NCBI RefSeq assembly: GCF_013031245.1
Contig: NZ_WPZL01000022.1
Location: forward strand, 1-64,000
Source of the DNA: Ruegeria lacuscaerulensis
GTDB taxonomy: Bacteria; Pseudomonadota; Alphaproteobacteria; Rhodobacterales; Rhodobacteraceae
DNA length: 64,000 bases
Direction: 5' to 3'
Made by a program: the position numbers and the translations under genes. Of this stretch, positions 59,992-64,000 are shown one piece after another. The notes below the pieces were generated by a model that had not been told where the DNA came from, did no database searches, and was given only the letters and a program-made list of their open reading frames with translations. Within the stretch, counting starts at the first letter, position 1; the number at the start of each line of letters is the position of its first letter.

Positions 59992-60839
59992 GCCCGGCGC
60001 TGTTCATAGGCCGCTCGGTGATGGATGTCACCGCGCTTGTCGAGGATTTTCCGGGTCCGGACGGGAAGACCAAGGCATTGAGCAATGATGTGATCCCGGG
60101 CGGGTCTGCTTTGAACGCCGCCGTCACGTTTGCCCATCTTGGCGGAAGGGCGGCGCTGGCTACATCGCTGGGCGCGCCGGGTCCAATGAAGACAATGCTG
60201 ACGTCCGATCTGAAGGACAGAAACGTTACGGTGCACGACATCTGTAATGACCCGGACTATCGCATTCCTCTTTCGACAGTTGTTTCAACCCGGAGCCTTG
60301 GGGCCAGGATGATTGTCAATGGCGCAGGGGATGAGTGCGAAAAGGTGCACTCTCAAGATGATCTGATCCTGACGGAAGGATACGGGTTGATTCAGATCGA
60401 CCAGTACGAACGGCATTTTGTTGCGGCCCACGCTGACGCTTTGCGTGCGTTTGAAGGGCCAATCATTTTGGATGGCGGTGGCTGGAAAGACTGGTCACCG
60501 GACTTTCTAAAGCTGGCCGATATTCCAATTGTCAGCGACGTGTTTTGTCCCGAGGGACCACGCGCCTTTGCCAATATGTGTGAGGACCTGGGCATCCATC
60601 GCTGGGCGATGACACGGGGTCACGCTGGGGTCGTTTGGCATGATCAGGGACGTCAGGGTGAGATACCCGCTTTGGAGGTGGACGTTGTCGATAGCTTGGG
60701 CGCAGGGGACATTTTCCACGGCGCTTTCTGCCACGCGTATCTCGAGATCGGGTCATTTATAGATGCGCTGAATATCGCCAACCAGATCGCGGGTAAGTCA
60801 TGCACTCATGCGGGTACGCGGAGTTGGATGGATGCCTGA
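59988..60839 (+). CDS. PfkB-family sugar kinase
   Basis: A 283-residue carbohydrate kinase starting GTG that overlaps the aldolase stop (GTGA). It shows GRSVMDVTALVEDFPGPDGK, the PGGSALNAAVTFAHLGG strand near 32-48 and the C-terminal DSLGAGDIFHGAFCHAYL signature with the catalytic Asp. It could phosphorylate fructose or fructose-1-phosphate. The exact sugar cannot be read from sequence. Confidence 0.87.
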   Translation: MSPALFIGRSVMDVTALVEDFPGPDGKTKALSNDVIPGGSALNAAVTFAHLGGRAALATSLGAPGPMKTMLTSDLKDRNVTVHDICNDPDYRIPLSTVVSTRSLGARMIVNGAGDECEKVHSQDDLILTEGYGLIQIDQYERHFVAAHADALRAFEGPIILDGGGWKDWSPDFLKLADIPIVSDVFCPEGPRAFANMCEDLGIHRWAMTRGHAGVVWHDQGRQGEIPALEVDVVDSLGAGDIFHGAFCHAYLEIGSFIDALNIANQIAGKSCTHAGTRSWMDA

Positions 60840-61476
60840 GCAGCTCGCCGACTATGCCAGCCTTCTGGGCGCAATTGAAAAGCGGATAGGTGCGGGTCAA
60901 CCGCCGCTCATTGTCGCAATTGCGGGGCCTCCGGCGACGGGAAAGTCTACGCTGTCCGAGCGGCTGGCCGAGGATTTACGCGCTGCCGGGCACATCGCTG
61001 CCTACTGCCCAATGGACGGGTTTCACAAAACAAACGCCCAGCTTGAGGCCGAAGGGCTTAGGAGCGTGAAAGGCCGTATCGATACATTTGATGGCAACGC
61101 GTTTGCCCGCGCGGTGGAACGTTTGTCCAAGGGAGATGCGTTCTGGTGGCCGCGATATTCCCGGCACATACATGACCCGGTCCCAGAAGGGACCCGGATC
61201 GAAGGAAACGAAGCCGTTTGCATAATCGAGGGCAACTACATTCTGATGAATGAAGCGCCCTGGCTTCAAGCGGCATCGCATTTCGACCTGCGTATCTTTG
61301 TAGATACGCCGGACGATCTCCTGAAGCAGCGTTTGATGCAACGCCACGAACGTGGCGGCAGAGGTGAAGTCGAGACGCGGGAAAAGATCACCAAGACCGA
61401 CATGCCCAACGCGGAGAGGATCCGACAAAGTGCTACATTCGCCGACATCCTGTTTCAGGAGGTCGTCAATGCGTAG
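60832..61476 (+). CDS. frcK: P-loop kinase, FrcK-like (uridine kinase superfamily)
   Basis: A 214-residue P-loop kinase with Walker A AIAGPPATGKSTLSERL near 32-48, CPMDGFHKTN near 65-74 (typical of FrcK/uridine kinase-like enzymes), FWWPRYSRHIHDPVPEG and a lid region with GRGEVETREKI. FrcK accompanies frcBCA in rhizobia, where it is thought to phosphorylate fructose. Overlaps the PfkB gene by eight bases. Start at ATG 60832; an ATG at 60808 is inside the preceding gene. Confidence 0.84.
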   Translation: MPEQLADYASLLGAIEKRIGAGQPPLIVAIAGPPATGKSTLSERLAEDLRAAGHIAAYCPMDGFHKTNAQLEAEGLRSVKGRIDTFDGNAFARAVERLSKGDAFWWPRYSRHIHDPVPEGTRIEGNEAVCIIEGNYILMNEAPWLQAASHFDLRIFVDTPDDLLKQRLMQRHERGGRGEVETREKITKTDMPNAERIRQSATFADILFQEVVNA

Positions 61477-61551
61477 CACCCCACAGTTGATTGCAGGTCG
61501 CAAGCAAAACTCGCTATGTTTGAGCCAAATTGCAATAATTGGGGTTCGGAC

Positions 61552-62784
61552 ATGAAGCTTGCTCAAAAAGGCCTGTCGATCGAAGGCATTCAAGGCCACA
61601 ACAGGCGCGCCATCCTTGCGGCTTTGCACGACATGGGAGAGTGCTCGCGCAAGGAAATCAGCGTAGCCACCGGATTGGATCAGGCGACCGTCACCCGTGC
61701 AATTGCACCCCTTATCGACAATGGCATCGTAGAGGAAGTGGGGCTTGTTCGCGGGGGGCGCGGCCGGCGATCGATCAACCTGGCCTTTGTCGGTTCCGGG
61801 CGATACATCCTCTGTCTCCGACTGCAGCGGCGTAGCTTTTCCATCGCTGCATTCAATCTGCGCGGTGACTTGCTGGAGACCAATGAATTCCCCATCGCAC
61901 GAGACGGGTCCGCCAAGCAGACTTTCAAGGAGATCTCCGAGATACTGGATCGCCAGATTGGCAATTTGAAACAGGTCGATGGCATTGGCGTGGCTGTTCC
62001 TGGCCCGTTCCTGGAGCGGGATGAACGTGTCATCCTCATGACTGAAAGCCCGCAATGGCAGGGCTTCGATCTGATCCCCGAGCTGCGCTCCCGCTACCCC
62101 GACATTCCTGTTCACTCCACACACGACGCCAAGGCAGCAGCCTTGACTGAATGGCGCCATCATGGCCGGGCGCTGGGGGCCAAGGTCATGTTGTACGTGT
62201 CCGCCGGTCAGGGGATCGGCTCGGCGCTTGTCGTGGATGGCCATGTGCACCGCGGGGCGCAAGGACTTGCAGGTGAACTGGGGCATACGTCCATCAGCGT
62301 TGATGGCGAGCAGTGCAAATGTGGAAATCGAGGCTGTCTGGAACTCTTTACGTCACGCATTGCTCTACTGCGCGCCATTCGGGAGCGCGCGGGGGACGTC
62401 AGCGGCACGACATTGACTTCAGATGCTAATTTTTCTCAGGTCCTCGATGCATATGCGGCGGAAGACCGGCTTGCCAGCGAAGAGGTGCACAGGGTTGCAC
62501 GTTATCTGGCGCAAGGCATCACCAACTGCATCAACTTCGTCAATCCGGATTTGGTGGTGATCGGAGATGAATATGCCGGGTTCGGTCAAAACTTTCTTGA
62601 ACAAATCAAGACCCATGTAAGAGCGACGGTTTTGCCAAGCATCTATGATGCGGTCGACATCGAGCTGAGCCAGCAAAGCGAAGATACAGTTCTGCGCGGA
62701 GCCTTTCTGGACGTACTTGCACAAACCTATCTCGGTTCTCCCAGAGCCGAGCCAGAAGCCGTTGTTGCCGAAGCAAGCGGATAG
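61552..62784 (+). CDS. ROK-family transcriptional repressor
   Basis: A 410-residue ROK repressor: N-terminal winged HTH (IQGHNRRAILAALHDMGECS and RKEISVATGLDQATVTRAIA), then the ROK sugar-kinase-like domain with GVAVPGPFLERD, the zinc motif CKCGNRGCLELF near 255-266 and the GELGHTSISVDG strand before it. It stands in the middle of the fructose operon and is likely its local repressor. ATG at 61552 is preferred since the HTH begins about 20 residues later. Confidence 0.88.
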   Translation: MKLAQKGLSIEGIQGHNRRAILAALHDMGECSRKEISVATGLDQATVTRAIAPLIDNGIVEEVGLVRGGRGRRSINLAFVGSGRYILCLRLQRRSFSIAAFNLRGDLLETNEFPIARDGSAKQTFKEISEILDRQIGNLKQVDGIGVAVPGPFLERDERVILMTESPQWQGFDLIPELRSRYPDIPVHSTHDAKAAALTEWRHHGRALGAKVMLYVSAGQGIGSALVVDGHVHRGAQGLAGELGHTSISVDGEQCKCGNRGCLELFTSRIALLRAIRERAGDVSGTTLTSDANFSQVLDAYAAEDRLASEEVHRVARYLAQGITNCINFVNPDLVVIGDEYAGFGQNFLEQIKTHVRATVLPSIYDAVDIELSQQSEDTVLRGAFLDVLAQTYLGSPRAEPEAVVAEASG

Positions 62785-62803
62785 GAATGAAGGAGAACCC
62801 ACT

Positions 62804-63559
62804 ATGAATGACCAGACGGCTCAACCTCTTCTTTCGGTGAAACACGTTTCGAAGTCATTCGGTGGTGTCCAGGCATTGCGTGACGGCTCCTTTGATCTTC
62901 ATCGCGGTGAAGTTGTCGCGATCGTGGGCGGAAATGGTGCCGGAAAATCAACGTTGATGAAGGTTGTGGCCGGGGCCCATGTTCCGGACGGCGGAGAGAT
63001 CATCATCAATGGCAAGGAAGTATCCCGGGCTGAGCACAGCGTTTCTCATATGCAGGAATGCGGGATCGAAGTCGTCTATCAGGATCTGGCACTGGTTCCC
63101 AATATGACGGCGCCCTACAACCTGTTTCTGGGGCGCATCCCCCGCAAATGGGGGATTTTTGTGGATGAACGAAAGATGCGCGAAAAAACCCGTGAAGCCC
63201 TCGCGCAGCTCAATGTCACCACCGTTCAGGATTTGTCACAACCAATCTCCTCGATGTCTGGTGGACAACAACAAAGTATCGCGATCGGGCGCGCCATTGC
63301 CTGGGGAAGCGACATCGTAATCCTTGACGAACCGACCGCTGCACTTGGACCGAATGAAACGGCGGAGGTCGAGCGATTGGTTGAGGATGTGCGCGACAAG
63401 CAGGGCACGTCATTCCTTTTGGTCAGCCACAATCTCGATCAGGTGCGCCGCCTCGCTGACCGTATCGTAGTGACCCATCACGGGGTCACATCGCGTGAAT
63501 TCAAACGCGACGAGATTACTTCGGACCGGCTCGTGAAGGCCATAACTCTCGGCGAATGA
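62804..63559 (+). CDS. frcA: Sugar ABC transporter ATPase, FrcA-like
   Basis: A 251-residue single-domain ATPase. Walker A IVGGNGAGKSTLMKVVAG, Q-loop VVYQDLALVPNMTA, signature SMSGGQQQSIAIGRAIAW, Walker B SDIVILDEPTAALGPNE and H-loop LLVSHNLDQVRR are all there. It is a single ATPase rather than the double RbsA type, as in FrcA of frcBCA systems. AAGGAGA is upstream. It is followed ten bases later by the permease. Confidence 0.92.
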   Translation: MNDQTAQPLLSVKHVSKSFGGVQALRDGSFDLHRGEVVAIVGGNGAGKSTLMKVVAGAHVPDGGEIIINGKEVSRAEHSVSHMQECGIEVVYQDLALVPNMTAPYNLFLGRIPRKWGIFVDERKMREKTREALAQLNVTTVQDLSQPISSMSGGQQQSIAIGRAIAWGSDIVILDEPTAALGPNETAEVERLVEDVRDKQGTSFLLVSHNLDQVRRLADRIVVTHHGVTSREFKRDEITSDRLVKAITLGE

Positions 63560-63569
63560 GGAGAACGAC

Positions 63570-64000
63570 ATGACCGAAACAACCGCCTCCGGCCCCTTCC
63601 TGACGCCCAAACGCGCGGAAATGTTGCGAGACTATGTGCCTTTCATTGCCATTGTTCTGGTGATCTTGTTGTTCTGGGCGATTTCCGGCGACCGCTTCAT
63701 GTCGATGCGCAACTGGACGTTCATCGCGCAGCAAACGCCTGTCTTGATGTTGCTGGCTTTTGCACAGTTGATGATCGTGACAACCGGTTCAATTGATATC
63801 TCCATCGGGTCAAGCCTGGCATTTTCGGCGTTTCTGGGAGCACTTGGAATGCTCTGGTTCGGGGATGTGGGCTTGATCCTGGGAATTGTCGCAGGTGGCC
63901 TTGTTGGCATGGTCAACGGCCTGATTATTTCACTGCTCAAGATCCCATCATTTGTAACAACTTTGGCAATGCTCATCATCGTGCGGGCCATTGTGATTAT
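63570..64000 (+). CDS. frcC: Sugar ABC transporter permease, FrcC-like (runs off the window)
   Basis: The first 143 codons of a permease of the RbsC/FrcC type. It starts MTETTASGPFLTPKRAEMLR behind GAGGAG, then membrane segments with DYVPFIAIVLVILLFWAISG, the TGSIDISIGSSLAFSAFLGA motif that is a hallmark of sugar permeases of this type, and VNGLIISLLKIPSFVTTLAM. The rest lies beyond the right edge. Confidence 0.9.
   Translation, partial: MTETTASGPFLTPKRAEMLRDYVPFIAIVLVILLFWAISGDRFMSMRNWTFIAQQTPVLMLLAFAQLMIVTTGSIDISIGSSLAFSAFLGALGMLWFGDVGLILGIVAGGLVGMVNGLIISLLKIPSFVTTLAMLIIVRAIVI

Noticed and set aside
60976-62286. Long 436-codon open frame on the minus strand
   Set aside because: It is antisense to the FrcK-like and ROK genes, both with clear motifs. 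The reading shows no recognisable fold.
1-64000. CRISPR arrays, tRNA or rRNA genes
   Set aside because: Read on both strands I found no regularly spaced repeats and no cloverleaf or rRNA-like segment. A tRNA scan would be needed to exclude a single tRNA.

Overview
This window looks like accessory DNA (plasmid, chromid or genomic island) of a marine Roseobacter-type alphaproteobacterium. The basis is gene content rather than a marker gene: two TRAP transporter operons, a soxBDAG sarcosine oxidase, GlxA-type and GntR regulators, a frcBCAK-like sugar uptake system and many IS6-family fragments are the usual mix of Rhodobacterales. There is no rRNA, no tRNA that I could see, no replication gene and no CRISPR. 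Nearly all intact genes import and break down small organic solutes.

Layout. (1) 1-112 is the tip of an IS6-family element running off the left edge, followed by a small unknown gene and an alpha/beta hydrolase. (2) 1791-10024 is a sugar-acid type operon on the minus strand (DapA-family lyase, TRAP DctPQM, aldehyde dehydrogenase, enolase-superfamily dehydratase, broken semialdehyde dehydrogenase) with a divergent GlxA-like activator. (3) 10222-19560 holds a second enolase-superfamily gene plus GntR repressor, divergent from GMC oxidoreductase, TRAP, aldehyde dehydrogenase and a split UxaA-like dehydratase. (4) 19.6-27.8 kb is an insertion-sequence graveyard (two IS6 types, IS3, IS110, ISKra4, integrase fragment) in which an orphan ectoine-synthase-like gene with an MFS carrier, a DUF2270 gene and a b561-like gene survive among broken genes. 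(5) 28.2-37.5 kb has a polyol-type ABC transporter with an overlapping 54-residue membrane protein, a LuxR regulator, a short-chain dehydrogenase and a B12-dependent diol dehydratase whose large and medium subunits are fused. (6) 37.8-53.5 kb is the most unusual part: a regulon combining an ectoine-hydrolase-like M24 protein, a phytanoyl-CoA dioxygenase-like oxygenase, SoxBDAG, a threonine-aldolase-like enzyme, an Ehu-like amino-acid ABC transporter, an aspartate-dehydrogenase-like enzyme, a serine/threonine (hydroxyaspartate) dehydratase, a FadR/FCD-type GntR protein and a class I amidotransferase, with four GGTATACC-type palindromes in its two control regions. (7) 53.6-54.4 kb is a complete IS6 element of the same type as the left-edge one but in opposite orientation. 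(8) 54.5-64 kb has an SDR, a GFA-domain protein and a fructan/sucrose-fructose operon (FrcB, GH32, class II aldolase, PfkB kinase, FrcK-like kinase, ROK repressor, FrcA, start of FrcC).

How the genes work together. Each block has its own uptake system, its own catabolic enzymes and one regulator. The two TRAP blocks appear to convert sugar acids or polyols through dehydration and aldehyde oxidation. The 38-53 kb regulon appears to cut an amide or ring compound, remove N-methyl groups and pass the resulting amino acid through hydroxy-amino-acid cleavage, dehydration and imine reduction toward glycine or aspartate; its true substrate is not known from sequence alone. All functional calls come from reading motifs by eye; no database search was run.
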